From positions 98,116-162,115 of the forward strand of contig SVHJ01000001.1 in assembly GCA_015055835.1 (NCBI GenBank): a stretch of 64,000 bases of DNA. The letters are read 5' to 3'. Positions 47,546 to 56,836 of the stretch are shown here, piece by piece. The DNA is from Clostridiales bacterium. Its GTDB lineage: Bacteria > Bacillota > Clostridia > Christensenellales > Borkfalkiaceae. Each line of letters starts with the position of its first letter. Within the stretch, counting starts at the first letter, position 1. The notes beneath the pieces are model-generated. The model saw nothing but the letters and a program-made list of their open reading frames with translations, made no database searches and was not told the DNA's origin. The translations under genes and the position numbers were made by a program.

Positions 47546-49387
47546 ATGTTAAACGAAACTAAAAAGTCTTTCTTTAACAAAAAGACCTTAACCGTTTTGA
47601 TTGCAGGCGTAGTTATTTTAGCACTTTTAATAGTTGCAGTAACTACTGGGCTACTTGATAATACTGTTAAATGCCCAGACTGTACGGCTAACGACGCAGG
47701 TATTTATTGTACTACTTGTAACGACACAGGTGAAATCACTTCAGATGCCTACCTTTGTCCTGACTGTGGCGGAGATATTTGTGAAGAATGTGAAGATGGA
47801 TTCTTAACTACTATCGCTTGTCCTGACTGTTGTGAAACTTGCGGTGGCGCTCACGAAGTAACAGGCTCTTTTTGGGCATTACTTCCACCAATCATTGCAA
47901 TAGGTCTTGCACTTATCACTAAAGAGGTTTACTCTTCACTATTTATCGGTATTTTATCAGGTGCAATACTTGCTAACAAATTCTCATTTACAGGCACGGT
48001 TGACACACTTGTTTCCACCGGTATTATTGACGCCGTTTCGGGTACGGCAGGTATATTCGTATTCCTTGTTGAACTTGGCGTACTAGTTGCTTTAATTAAT
48101 AAAGCAGGTGGCTCACGCGCGTTTGGTAACTGGGCGCAAAAGAACATTAAAACTAAGGTTGGCGCAAGTATTTGTACCTTTATTTTAGGTATTTTAATTT
48201 TCATTGACGACTACTTTAACTGTTTAACGGTTGGCTCTGTTATGAAGCCTGTAACTGATAAACACAAAATTTCTCGTTCTAAGTTAGCATTTTTAATTGA
48301 TGCAACGGCTGCTCCTATCTGTATGATAGCACCTATCTCTTCTTGGGCTGCAGCAGTTTCTCAATACGCTGCTGACGGTCAAGGTATAAGCCTTTTCGTT
48401 GCGGCAATACCATTTAACTTCTATTCACTTTTAACTTTAGTGTTCGTTATCGGCTTAATTTTAATGAAGTTTGACTTTGGTCCTATGAGAAAGCACGAAA
48501 TTAACGCACAAAACGGCGATTTATTTAGTGGCGCAAAAGTTGCCTCTAACGAAGATGCTGACGTAAGCGAACGTGGTAGAGTACTTGATTTAGTTTTACC
48601 TATCGTCGTATTACTTATCACAAGCGTATTCGCTTTAGTTTATAACGGTGGTATGTTTGATAAAGCAAGTGAATATTATATGGACTTTATCGGTTCATTT
48701 GGTAATACTGACGCAACTGTTGCCCTTCCTTGGGGTGGTGTTTTAACTTTAGTTATCACAATTATCTACTTTGCAATTAGAAAGATTTGCACCGTTAAAG
48801 ATGCTATGGATGCTATTCCAAAAGGCTTTATCGCAATGGTTCCTGCAATTTTAATTCTAACTTTTGCTACTGCTTTAAAGAACGTTTCAGGCGAACTTGG
48901 TGCTGCATTCTTCGTTGGTAATATGATGAGTAACTTCCCTGCAACTTTAGCAAAGTTACTTCCTGCAGTTATATTTATAGTTGCTTGCGTATTAGCGTTT
49001 GCTACCGGTACTTCTTGGGGTACTTTCGGTATTTTAATACCTATCGTTTTAGCAATGTTTGACACAACTGACCCACTACAAGTAGTTGGTATTTCAGCGT
49101 GTCTAGCAGGGGCAGTTTGTGGCGACCACTGCTCACCTATTTCAGATACTACTATTATGAGTAGTGCAGGTGCTGAATGTGAACACTTAAATCACGTTTC
49201 AACCCAAATACCTTACGCTATTTACGTTGCAATAATTTCTTTCGTATGTTATATTATCGCAGGCTTTATTCCTAACGCGTTTATAGCACTTCCTATTGCA
49301 TTAGTACTTATGATTGCATCACTTTTCGTTACAAAATATATCACTAAAAAGATGTACGCAAAAAAAGATACTGAAGTAACAGAATAA
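47546..49387 (+). CDS. NhaC-family Na+/H+ antiporter with N-terminal CxxC-rich insert
   Basis: 613 residues. First helix at about 14-35, then a cysteine-rich region (43-101) with six CxxC motifs (Cys 43/46, 55/58, 71/74, 79/82, 92/95, 96/99), then the NhaC transporter (LITKEVYSSLFIGILSGAIL, SKLAFLIDATAAPICMIAPISSWAAA, GTSWGTFGILIPIVLAM, GDHCSPISDTTIMSSAGAECEH). The insert resembles DnaJ-type zinc-binding arrays; its side of the membrane is uncertain. AAAGGAG precedes the start. Confidence 0.9.
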   Translation: MLNETKKSFFNKKTLTVLIAGVVILALLIVAVTTGLLDNTVKCPDCTANDAGIYCTTCNDTGEITSDAYLCPDCGGDICEECEDGFLTTIACPDCCETCGGAHEVTGSFWALLPPIIAIGLALITKEVYSSLFIGILSGAILANKFSFTGTVDTLVSTGIIDAVSGTAGIFVFLVELGVLVALINKAGGSRAFGNWAQKNIKTKVGASICTFILGILIFIDDYFNCLTVGSVMKPVTDKHKISRSKLAFLIDATAAPICMIAPISSWAAAVSQYAADGQGISLFVAAIPFNFYSLLTLVFVIGLILMKFDFGPMRKHEINAQNGDLFSGAKVASNEDADVSERGRVLDLVLPIVVLLITSVFALVYNGGMFDKASEYYMDFIGSFGNTDATVALPWGGVLTLVITIIYFAIRKICTVKDAMDAIPKGFIAMVPAILILTFATALKNVSGELGAAFFVGNMMSNFPATLAKLLPAVIFIVACVLAFATGTSWGTFGILIPIVLAMFDTTDPLQVVGISACLAGAVCGDHCSPISDTTIMSSAGAECEHLNHVSTQIPYAIYVAIISFVCYIIAGFIPNAFIALPIALVLMIASLFVTKYITKKMYAKKDTEVTE

Positions 49388-49400
49388 TTAACTTAAAATT

Positions 49401-49430
49401 AAAAGGCGAAGATTTAATCTTCGCCTTTTT
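49401..49430. terminator. Bidirectional terminator nhaC/MATE
   Basis: Stem AAAAGGCGAAGATT/AATCTTCGCCTTTT between convergent genes with T-runs. Confidence 0.85.
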
Positions 49431-49461
49431 TATTTACCTTTTTTAATTTTCTATTTGCCTT

Positions 49462-50847
49462 TTAATTTTTCTTATCAGTAATTTGCTTTATCCATTTTTT
49501 AGACTTAAAGTGGCGTATGCACCAAATACTTTTTATTGTATCTTCAAATATAAACATTGCCATTATAATTACTATAAAAGGTGTTTTTAATAAAAGCCCC
49601 GTTACGACAACGGCAGGAATTCCTAACCCATAAAGGTTAACTGCGTCTATAAGTAACCCAGACTTAGTATCGCCACCTGCTCTAAATATTCCACAAACTA
49701 AAGTGTAAGGAATATTTCGCATACCTACCCAGAAACTGTAAAACAATAAGCAGTTAGAGGCAACCTTTCTTATAGCGTCAACGTCGCTAGGGTTATTTGC
49801 TTGAATTGGGAAAAGTGATAAAATAGGGTTTCTTAAAACTATCATTATCATTCCAAGTACAGCCCCTAAAATAGGGGTTGCGATAGCAAACCACTTAGCC
49901 TCTTTATACGCCCTTTCGTGTTCGCCGTTTCCAACAGACTTTCCAACCATAACCGAGCAAGCCGAGCAAATACCAACGAAGAATACAAAGCATACCTGTT
50001 GAATGTTTTCATATAAAGTGTACCCTGCGTGATTTATAGCGCCTTGTCTTGCAATAACAGTTACGTAAGTGTTAGTTCCTACTGCCCACAAAATTTCGTT
50101 AATTAAAACAGGCATTGCAATTTTAAGATATTTTGCAACAAACCCTTTACTAAATGCAAATATTTCCTTAAACTTACCCTTAAACGGAGTTTTAGTGACC
50201 ATTAAAGCGATAAATAAAAATATGGTTTGTGAAATATAACCTAAAATTGAACCTATCGCAGCACCCTTAAGACCAAGTGCAGGGAAACCTAAGTTACCGT
50301 GAATTAAACAGTAGTTGAAAAATAGGTTGACTAAAACGGATATACCTGAAGAGATAAACGGAATTTTTACCCTTTCAATAGACCTAAAAGATATACACAT
50401 TACTTGTGAAAATACTAAAAACGGAACGGCTAATGAAAAAAGTTTTAAGTATTCTGAGCCAAGTCTAATAACCTCTTTATCGTCTGTAAATATATGAACT
50501 AAAGTTTTAGGAAAAACAAAAAGAAGTATTGCGTAAATAAAAGCAAAACATAAAGATATGCTTAGGTTAAACCCAAAGGTCTTTTTTATATTGCCTTCTT
50601 CTTTTGCGCCCCAATATTGTGAAAGAAGAGCCGCTGCCCCCGACGCAAAACCAAAACATATAACGTTTAATAAAAAAGAAAATCTAGTTGCAACGCCAAG
50701 CGCTGAAATAGCAAATTCACCAAGCCCCGTTACCATTGCCGTATCAATTAAGGTGGCTGAACTTGTCAAAAGGTTTTGGATAGCAATAGGAATTGCTAAA
50801 GAAAGCGCAGTTCTTATAAAGTTTTTATTTACTATACTTTTTTTCAT
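49462..50847 (-). CDS. MATE-family efflux transporter
   Basis: 461 residues, twelve predicted helices. AIPIAIQNLLTSSATLIDTAMVTGLGEFAISALGVATR is a MATE start, with the second-half repeat APMPVLINEILWAVGTNTYVTVIARQG. Exports organic cations with Na+ or H+. Single gene, divergent from the phosphatase. Confidence 0.93.
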   Translation of the reverse strand: MKKSIVNKNFIRTALSLAIPIAIQNLLTSSATLIDTAMVTGLGEFAISALGVATRFSFLLNVICFGFASGAAALLSQYWGAKEEGNIKKTFGFNLSISLCFAFIYAILLFVFPKTLVHIFTDDKEVIRLGSEYLKLFSLAVPFLVFSQVMCISFRSIERVKIPFISSGISVLVNLFFNYCLIHGNLGFPALGLKGAAIGSILGYISQTIFLFIALMVTKTPFKGKFKEIFAFSKGFVAKYLKIAMPVLINEILWAVGTNTYVTVIARQGAINHAGYTLYENIQQVCFVFFVGICSACSVMVGKSVGNGEHERAYKEAKWFAIATPILGAVLGMIMIVLRNPILSLFPIQANNPSDVDAIRKVASNCLLFYSFWVGMRNIPYTLVCGIFRAGGDTKSGLLIDAVNLYGLGIPAVVVTGLLLKTPFIVIIMAMFIFEDTIKSIWCIRHFKSKKWIKQITDKKN

Positions 50848-50914
50848 AATTTTACCTAACAGTTATTAAGTATAACATAAAATTAAAAAAAGTCATCTAA
50901 AATAGCCTCGTTTA

Positions 50915-50943
50915 TTGACAATATATTAAATAAATTTTATAAT
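50915..50943 (+). promoter_or_regulatory. Consensus promoter of phosphatase gene, probable leaderless start
   Basis: TTGACA, 17-bp spacer, TATAAT, ending 6 bases before the ATG at 50950. No Shine-Dalgarno fits in this space. Confidence 0.78.
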
Positions 50944-50949
50944 TTAAAT

Positions 50950-51414
50950 ATGAAAAAAATTATGTTTGTTTGCCACGGCAACATTTGTCGTTCGCCGATG
51001 GCTGAGTTTATGTTTAAAGATATGGTGAAAAAAATGGGGGTTGAAGATGATTTTTTAATCTCTTCTTCAGCAACCAGTAGTGAAGAGGTGTGGAACGGTA
51101 TAGGTAACCCAGTTTATCCCCCTGCTCTTAGAAAATTAAGAGAACACGGTATTGACGCAAGTGGTAAAAGAGCCGTTCAAGTTAAAAAGGAAGATTATGA
51201 TAAGTTCGACCTTTTTATTACGATGGAAAGTTCTAATAGCAGAAATTTACTTAGAATTTTTAAAGAAGATAAAGAAAACAAAATAATTCGTTTACTTGAC
51301 TTTTGTGGTGGTGGGGATATTTCCGACCCGTGGTACTCTGGCGATTTTGATAGAACATATCTTGATATAAAAAAAGGGCTAACTGCCCTACTTGAAAGTT
51401 TAATAAAAAAGTAA
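50950..51414 (+). CDS. Low-molecular-weight protein tyrosine phosphatase
   Basis: 154 residues. P-loop CHGNICRSPMAE (C8-x5-R14) and the general acid in DPWYSGDF (about 120). Removes phosphate from tyrosine or arginine in proteins. Substrate unknown. The start directly follows the -10 box. Confidence 0.95.
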   Translation: MKKIMFVCHGNICRSPMAEFMFKDMVKKMGVEDDFLISSSATSSEEVWNGIGNPVYPPALRKLREHGIDASGKRAVQVKKEDYDKFDLFITMESSNSRNLLRIFKEDKENKIIRLLDFCGGGDISDPWYSGDFDRTYLDIKKGLTALLESLIKK

Positions 51415-51418
51415 AATA

Positions 51419-51440
51419 AAAGCCCTAAAATTTAGGGCTT
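51419..51440. terminator. Bidirectional terminator
   Basis: Stem AAAGCCCTAAA/TTTAGGGCTT with T-run, between convergent genes. Confidence 0.85.
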
Positions 51441-51443
51441 TTT

Positions 51444-52508
51444 TTATGCTTCAAGCGCTAAAATAGCACTTTTAACGTCTATCGTGTAATTACATTCTGC
51501 GCCGTCTACTACGATAACGAATTTATTATCGCCAGTATTTAGCGTTTCTAAATACTCTTTTTTAAATACCACTTTATTATCTTCAAGATAATAAGCGTTA
51601 CTTCCTAAAAGATATCTTCTAGCCACCCCTTCAAAATAAACCTTTTGAACGTTAGGTTTTTCCATATCAATTTGAACGGCAACGTCAGTTGGTTTTCTAA
51701 AGTCAAAAGTACCTTTTTCAGAAATAAGTTTAACGGTAGATGGAGCAGTTAAAATAATGTCTTTAATTTTTAATGCAACGTCCTCAACCTCTTCAGTTGC
51801 GCCGTCGCTATACTTAAATTGAATTTTAACGTAATCTTCAACCTTGCCAGTTTCTTCATTAGTGTTGTTAAAAAACTCTGGAACGCTAAATTCTGCATCT
51901 ATATTAAACCAGTCTTTTTCAGTTGCTTTGTTTACTTTATTAGTAAAATCGAAATAATACCAACCGTCTTCAAAATCTTCTTTAGTAAATCCGTAAAGGG
52001 CAAACTCTTCTTCCGTCATTGTTAAAGAGTTCTTGCTGAAAAAACCAATTCTAAACAATAAACAGCCACCGTCGCCAAACCACCCTTCGCCATCTCTACA
52101 AACGGTAAGTTTAATTTTTAACGGATCTTCTTTACCAGACGCCTCTGTTATAACGTTAGTTAAATAATAAAAACTTGACTCTCCCCCGTAAGAAAGGTCA
52201 GATTCGCCCTTTTCATTAACGGCTAACATATCTTTATCAGCGTCGTAAAGATACATATATTGTTCACCGTTTTCCTTTCTAATTTCTTGACCGTACCAAG
52301 TTCTGTTCCAGTTTTTGGTGTTATTTCTTTCACCGTTAGAGAAAGAATATACATCTTCCCCCTCTTTTAACCAATCTTCAGACTCAAAACTCATTACGTA
52401 GTCTTTATAATTTATATAAGATGAAGTTGAAAAGGAAATAAAATACATTGAAACAGCCGTCATTAAAACAACGACTATAGCAAGAAATCCTAATAACCCT
52501 TTTTTCAT
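51444..52508 (-). CDS. Exported protein with CBM-like and X2-like domains
   Basis: 354 residues. N-terminal membrane/signal helix (about 4-27). The middle looks like a jelly-roll carbohydrate-binding module (GESSFYYLTNVITEASGKEDPLKIKLTVCRDGEGWFGDGGCLLFRIGF). The last 80 residues (LEDNKVVFKKEYLETLNTGDNKFVIVV) match an Ig-like X2 fold and the same part of the surface protein at 59.7-60.7 kb. Probably binds the cell wall or a polysaccharide; no catalytic motif seen. Confidence 0.65.
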   Translation of the reverse strand: MKKGLLGFLAIVVVLMTAVSMYFISFSTSSYINYKDYVMSFESEDWLKEGEDVYSFSNGERNNTKNWNRTWYGQEIRKENGEQYMYLYDADKDMLAVNEKGESDLSYGGESSFYYLTNVITEASGKEDPLKIKLTVCRDGEGWFGDGGCLLFRIGFFSKNSLTMTEEEFALYGFTKEDFEDGWYYFDFTNKVNKATEKDWFNIDAEFSVPEFFNNTNEETGKVEDYVKIQFKYSDGATEEVEDVALKIKDIILTAPSTVKLISEKGTFDFRKPTDVAVQIDMEKPNVQKVYFEGVARRYLLGSNAYYLEDNKVVFKKEYLETLNTGDNKFVIVVDGAECNYTIDVKSAILALEA

Positions 52509-52544
52509 AAATAATCTCTACCTTTACATAGTCTTCTACGCTAA

Positions 52545-52572
52545 ATTATACCATTTATTTTATCATTGTCAA
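52545..52572 (-). promoter_or_regulatory. Sigma-A promoter of exported protein gene 51444-52508
   Basis: Minus-strand TTGACA, 16-bp spacer, TATAAT. Confidence 0.7.
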
Positions 52573-52711
52573 GAAAATCGGTGTATTTTTGCATATTTTG
52601 CCAATATATACACTTATTTTAAACAAAAAAACGGCATTTTTAACCATTAAAAACCCTTTTATCTTTATTTTGTCTAATTTATAGTTTATTATTCTACTTA
52701 ACGTTTTGTTA

Positions 52712-52740
52712 AAAAAAGAGGCCTTTTAAGCCTCTTTTTT
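52712..52740 (-). terminator. Terminator after YwaF-like gene
   Basis: Stem AAAAAAGAGGC/GCCTCTTTTTT, loop of 7 bases, T-run on the minus strand. Confidence 0.8.
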
Positions 52741-53592
52741 AAATTTGTTTTTTATTTTTATATACAAATTTTTTATATCACTTATAAACGCCTTTCTATC
52801 AAAAATCATACAAAGTAAAAATGCAAGTGGCGTTACGTAGACAAATACAGGAACTATTATCCAAAACCATGGCCAAAACTTTTCTTGTCCAGCGTACGGT
52901 CCAAAAGGTATAACCCTAAAAATTTTAGGAGAAAAGATTACAAAAATTTGTGCAAGGGCATCCTCCCCTGGTCCCCAAATAAATGAATTGTTTCTATATC
53001 CTATCGCAAAAAAGTCTTCATTTCTTAAGTTTGTAAAGCCTATTTCACTTTGTAAAACTTGATTTAGCATTATAAAAAGCATTACAAGTAGTAGCCCGAT
53101 AGGTGCGCTAAATACCCTTTTATAACTTATTTTATGAACGCCAAGTAGCACCATAAGAAGTGGACCCATAAATATAATTATATGGTGAATATAAAATCTT
53201 ATAGTATCTAAAACAAAAGGATTTTCTACCGTTTTACCGATAGCCTCCGTTGGATAAACTAAAGCAAGAAAACCACTTATAACGCCTAAATAGAACATAT
53301 AATCTTTTGCATATTTACTTTTTGATAAAAATATAAATGGAAATAAAAATATGTTAGCGCCACAAATGTTTATAAACCAAATATCTCTAAGTCTAACCGT
53401 TTCGTCAGTAGAGTAAGGTGGTATTAAAAGTTTTAAAAAGTGAAGAACTAAAGCAAATGCTAAAATGGAAAATATCGCCCACTTTTTAACCTTATCGCTT
53501 TTGTTTTTTAATAAAAAATACAATAAAGCAGTTAATCCAGCCCCTATTAATATCCAAAAAAAGTACCAGAAATTAAACATTCTAACAAGCAT
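52726..53592 (-). CDS. YwaF/TIGR02206-like integral membrane protein
   Basis: 288 residues with about seven helices. Conserved points: LFPFIFLSKSKYAKD, PTEAIGKT, IRFYIHHIIIFMGPLLMVLLGV and KFWPWFWIIVPVFVYVTPLAF. Family is widespread in Firmicutes with unknown function. Single gene. Confidence 0.7.
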   Translation of the reverse strand: MLVRMFNFWYFFWILIGAGLTALLYFLLKNKSDKVKKWAIFSILAFALVLHFLKLLIPPYSTDETVRLRDIWFINICGANIFLFPFIFLSKSKYAKDYMFYLGVISGFLALVYPTEAIGKTVENPFVLDTIRFYIHHIIIFMGPLLMVLLGVHKISYKRVFSAPIGLLLVMLFIMLNQVLQSEIGFTNLRNEDFFAIGYRNNSFIWGPGEDALAQIFVIFSPKIFRVIPFGPYAGQEKFWPWFWIIVPVFVYVTPLAFLLCMIFDRKAFISDIKNLYIKIKNKFKKEA

Positions 53593-53685
53593 AATCTTAC
53601 CTTCTTTAGTTATAGTATGTGCATTTTATTAAAAAATGCTATTTTCATTATACACCTAATTTTCCCTTTTGAAAAGAGGTAAAAT

Positions 53686-53718
53686 AAAAAGGCCCACCAT
53701 TTTTCAGCAAGCCTTTTT
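53686..53718 (-). terminator. Terminator after DUF6512-like gene
   Basis: 8-bp stem AAAAAGGC/GCCTTTTT with a 17-base loop, before T-rich minus strand. Confidence 0.6.
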
Positions 53719-53727
53719 GTATAAAAG

Positions 53728-54255
53728 TTATTTTGTTATGCCGTAGCCGTTGGTTACTGGGTCTAAAAAGAGTGGAATTTTTGGTGGGTTAAATGAAAAT
53801 ATTATAAATAATATAAGTATAACGATAAGTAACCCTATAGAAACAAAGTTTAACCATTTTTTGCCTTTTATTTTGTTAAATAAATATAGTTCGGTAAAAT
53901 ACCCTATCGCTACTGAAACAAAAAATATTGCAATATTAACTATGGCTGAAAGTTTTCCAAAACTTCCACCTAAGGTATAAAATAAAATGGATATAAAAAT
54001 AGTTCCGATTACAATTCCTATTAGTTTAATAAACCAAAAAGATTTATAATCTTTAGCAAAACGACTTTGAAAAAGAGCAAATATAAAAGATGGTATGAAA
54101 ACAAGTTTCATATGTTCCCAAGTTGATTCGTTAACGGCAGAAATAGTAGCAAATATTTTTAAGCCCGTCCACCCGTATAAAAAATGTAGTATCGTCCCTA
54201 AAACGGCAGTAAAAGTTAGACCACCCATTTGCCAAATAAATAAATTTTTCTTCAT
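53728..54255 (-). CDS. DUF6512-like integral membrane protein
   Basis: 175 residues from the inner ATG (MKKNLFIWQMGG) with AGGGTGA upstream. Five or six helices; SAVNESTWEHMKLVFIPSF and FNPPKIPLFLDPVTNGYGI are highly conserved in DUF6512. Function unknown. Confidence 0.72.
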   Translation of the reverse strand: MKKNLFIWQMGGLTFTAVLGTILHFLYGWTGLKIFATISAVNESTWEHMKLVFIPSFIFALFQSRFAKDYKSFWFIKLIGIVIGTIFISILFYTLGGSFGKLSAIVNIAIFFVSVAIGYFTELYLFNKIKGKKWLNFVSIGLLIVILILFIIFSFNPPKIPLFLDPVTNGYGITK

Positions 54256-54310
54256 AAAATCACCCTGTATAATTTTATTCAGAAAAGTTAAATATATTCC
54301 CCTAAACAAA

Positions 54311-54333
54311 AAAGACCGTTAAAAACGGTCTTT
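54311..54333 (-). terminator. Terminator after SulP gene / before DUF6512 gene
   Basis: 10-bp stem AAAGACCGTT/AACGGTCTTT with a 3-base loop. Confidence 0.85.
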
Positions 54334-54337
54334 AATT

Positions 54338-55678
54338 TTAATTTTTTTCTTCATTTTTAGGTTCTTCTTTAACTTCAGTTTCAGTAGTTAAAGGGGCAAC
54401 CTTTTTTGCTTTTCTTTTTTCTATTATAAACCTAATAAGCACAATTAAATAATGCACGATAAGTCCAACGGCAATGGCTTTTACTAGGTCGAATATTACG
54501 GTAAGCGCAAAAGTCAACACTAAAACCAAAATATCGTTCCATTTCTTGCTTTTAATTATTGCAACGAACTGCCTCCACTCACTCATATTGTAAGCAACCA
54601 TAATTAAAATACTAGCAATAATAGGCATAGGTATATAAGATGCAAGTGGCATTAAAATAACGAGTACGAGTAAAAGCACGATAGCATGCACCATACCAGA
54701 AAGTGGCGACTTACCACCATTTTTAACGTTTGCAGCCGTTCTAGCAATTGCCCCCGTTGCTGGTATTCCCCCAAAGAAACCTACTAAAAGGTTACTTGTA
54801 CCAAGTGCAATAAGTTCGGTGTTTGAATTGTGCTTGTCGTTTATCATTTTATCTGAAACCACGCAAGAAAGTAATGATTCTATCCCTGCAAGTAAAGCAA
54901 TTGTAAATGCGTTTGGTAGTAAAGATAAAATTCTTTCCCCCGTAATTACTGGTAGGTTAAATTTTGGCAACCCTGAAGATATCGTATAAAGCGAACCTAT
55001 GGTATTTGCACTAACAAACGGTATAATACAAACCAAAGCACCCACTATTACAGCAATAAGTGAGGCAGGTACTTTGCTTAAAAACTTTATCTTTGGAAGA
55101 AATATAAGTATTAAAAGCCCTAATATACCAACACATAGAGCCCAAGGGTTAATGGTTGAAAAATGTTCTATAATTAAACCTATCTTTTCCGTCGTTTCAA
55201 TAGCAACCGTGCCTGATGGATAGGTTAAACCAAAAAAATCTTTAAGTTGCCCAATCGCAAGCGTAACGGCTATACCAGAGGTAAAACCAACGGTAATTGT
55301 ATGTGGAATATACTTTATAAGTGAGCCAACTCTTAAAAGCCCCATTATAATAAGTATAATACCTGCCATAATAGTCGCAAGGAAAAGCCCATCCATACCT
55401 TGCGTAAGAATAATTCCAGCAACTATAGTCGCAAATGCAGCAGTAGGCCCTGTAATGTTAACCCTACTACCACCTAAAAGGGAAGTTACAAATCCAGCAA
55501 TAATTGCAGTAAACAACCCAGTTTCAGGAGTAGCGCCCGATGCAATAGCAAGCGCTATAGAAAGTGGTAAAGCGATAATTGCAACGATTATCCCTGCAAT
55601 TATATCTGATATATAGTCTTTTGTTTTGTAAGTTTTAAATACTGTAAACGTTTTGGGCTGAAATAATTTCATGGTCAA
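54338..55678 (-). CDS. SulP-family anion transporter without STAS domain
   Basis: 446 residues. SulP transmembrane core: ISDIIAGIIVAIIALPLSIALAIASGATPETGLFTAIIAGFVTSLLGGSRVNITGPTAAF. SulP proteins normally have a C-terminal STAS domain; here the protein ends after the last helix with an acidic/lysine tail (KEEPKNEEKN), so it lacks STAS. Substrate may be sulfate, bicarbonate or dicarboxylate. Confidence 0.9.
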   Translation of the reverse strand: MTMKLFQPKTFTVFKTYKTKDYISDIIAGIIVAIIALPLSIALAIASGATPETGLFTAIIAGFVTSLLGGSRVNITGPTAAFATIVAGIILTQGMDGLFLATIMAGIILIIMGLLRVGSLIKYIPHTITVGFTSGIAVTLAIGQLKDFFGLTYPSGTVAIETTEKIGLIIEHFSTINPWALCVGILGLLILIFLPKIKFLSKVPASLIAVIVGALVCIIPFVSANTIGSLYTISSGLPKFNLPVITGERILSLLPNAFTIALLAGIESLLSCVVSDKMINDKHNSNTELIALGTSNLLVGFFGGIPATGAIARTAANVKNGGKSPLSGMVHAIVLLLVLVILMPLASYIPMPIIASILIMVAYNMSEWRQFVAIIKSKKWNDILVLVLTFALTVIFDLVKAIAVGLIVHYLIVLIRFIIEKRKAKKVAPLTTETEVKEEPKNEEKN

Positions 55679-55805
55679 TTTCCTTTATGCGATAGTTATT
55701 ATATACCAACAAAAAGCAAAAAGCAATAAAAGTAACTAGGTAAAAATAAAAAAATAAATCTGTTTATAATCTTTTTTCTTTGTGGTAAATTAAAGAACTT
55801 CACTA

Positions 55806-55858
55806 ACACAAAACAAAAAACCTAAACCAAAAAATGGTTTAGGTTTTTCATGGCGGAG
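55806..55858. repeat. Left 53-bp direct repeat: terminator plus tRNA-Ser 3' end
   Basis: Contains the hairpin AACCTAAACCA/TGGTTTAGGTT and TGGCGGAG, the last 8 bases of tRNA-Ser. It matches 56963-57015 at 52 of 53 bases. It lies just downstream of the immunity-like gene. Confidence 0.85.
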
Positions 55859-55892
55859 TGTGTGCTTCACTCATTGAACTCATATTAGAGTT

Positions 55893-56105
55893 TTAGTCCG
55901 GACATTCCCAAATTACTTTTAAGTCTTCTTCTTTTACTGCTATGATTGGATATTCTGGCAAATCATCTGCGTGGTCAAAACATACAAGCCATTGACCATT
56001 AATATTTCTTGGGTCACAAATCCATCCATCCATTCCTTTGTAAACGCCTTCTTTTGCATATTTTTCTTTTTCTACTATTAATTCTACTCTATCATATTCT
56101 TTCAT
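55893..56105 (-). CDS. Small acidic protein, likely immunity protein for the upstream toxin
   Basis: 70 residues: KEYDRVELIVEKEKYAKEGVYKGMDGWICDPRNINGQWLVCF. Resembles DUF4926-like small proteins often next to MuF toxins. Translation is coupled through a 4-base ATGA overlap with the toxin gene. An immunity role is inferred from this position, size and acidity. Confidence 0.65.
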   Translation of the reverse strand: MKEYDRVELIVEKEKYAKEGVYKGMDGWICDPRNINGQWLVCFDHADDLPEYPIIAVKEEDLKVIWECPD

Positions 56106-56683
56106 TTTGATTTTCCTCCATATGGCGTTGTTAATATTATTTTGCCATCAGGATATACCATCCAGCCCGACATAAAGGTTACGTATTCGTTCTTGTTTTT
56201 CTTCTTTAGTGTAATTTCAATTTTTATTCTCTGACCGAAATCATTGAGTAACCCCAACTCATAATCGCCAACTGAATAGGCAAGTTTTGCTTGCTTAATA
56301 AACTCTTGTTGTAAATATTGTGAATCAATTATATCATATCCCCAAAGTTCAAACAACTGTTTTTTATCATCTATTAAAGATGGAACAAAAACGTATTTAG
56401 TAAATTTTTCAATAGGACACTCAGCCTTTGCCGTTATTGATGGAATATTAATCGTGTAACAGTGACAGTTTGGGTGTAAAGGCTTTGGTGGGCAATTGTT
56501 CACCACAAAACAACATCCATTGAGATTCAAACACATTGCACAATGTTTTGAAAGTGTACCTATTAAAACGTTTGCACTTTTCTCTGCGCTTGTATCGGCA
56601 GGTTTTGTTCCTTCATGCACCCATTTTACCCAGTTCGTGTCAAATAATCTTCTTATATATTCGTTTGCTTGTCGTAAATTCAT
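56102..56683 (-). CDS. MuF-like capsid protein remnant with C-terminal toxin-like domain
   Basis: 193 residues. The N-terminal part (about 30-85) has ADTSAEKSANVLIGTL and the cysteine pattern CAMCLNLNGCC...LHPNCHCY, the C-terminal zinc-type motif of phage Mu gpF-like minor head proteins. The C-terminal part (about 110-193) YDIIDSQYLQQEFIKQAKLAYSVGDYELG...GWMVYPDGKIILTTPYGG resembles a DUF6883-type toxin domain. Strong AAGGAGG. Stands alone without other phage genes. Confidence 0.7.
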   Translation of the reverse strand: MNLRQANEYIRRLFDTNWVKWVHEGTKPADTSAEKSANVLIGTLSKHCAMCLNLNGCCFVVNNCPPKPLHPNCHCYTINIPSITAKAECPIEKFTKYVFVPSLIDDKKQLFELWGYDIIDSQYLQQEFIKQAKLAYSVGDYELGLLNDFGQRIKIEITLKKKNKNEYVTFMSGWMVYPDGKIILTTPYGGKSK

Positions 56684-56764
56684 ATTACCTCCTTATTTAA
56701 GAAGATAATATCATGCAAATTTTTGATAATCAATATTTTATGACGTTAAATTTACAATAAATTA

Positions 56765-56809
56765 AAATAAAAAACCTAACCCAGAACTAAAGTTCGGATT
56801 AGGTTACGA
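56765..56809 (-). terminator. Terminator behind the tRNA-Ser 3' fragment
   Basis: Stem AACCTAANCC/GGNTTAGGTT with further pairs, same opening AACCTAA as the other two tRNA-end terminators, T-rich on the minus strand. Confidence 0.75.
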
Positions 56810-56810
56810 T

Positions 56811-56831
56811 TGGCGGAGAAAGAGGGATTTG
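56811..56831 (-). pseudogene. tRNA-Ser 3'-end fragment
   Basis: 21 bases identical to the 3' end of the intact tRNA-Ser (57008-57028), covering the T-stem and acceptor stem with CCA. The next base upstream already differs, so it is a fragment left by recombination or integration. Confidence 0.85.
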
Positions 56832-56836
56832 CTCTT

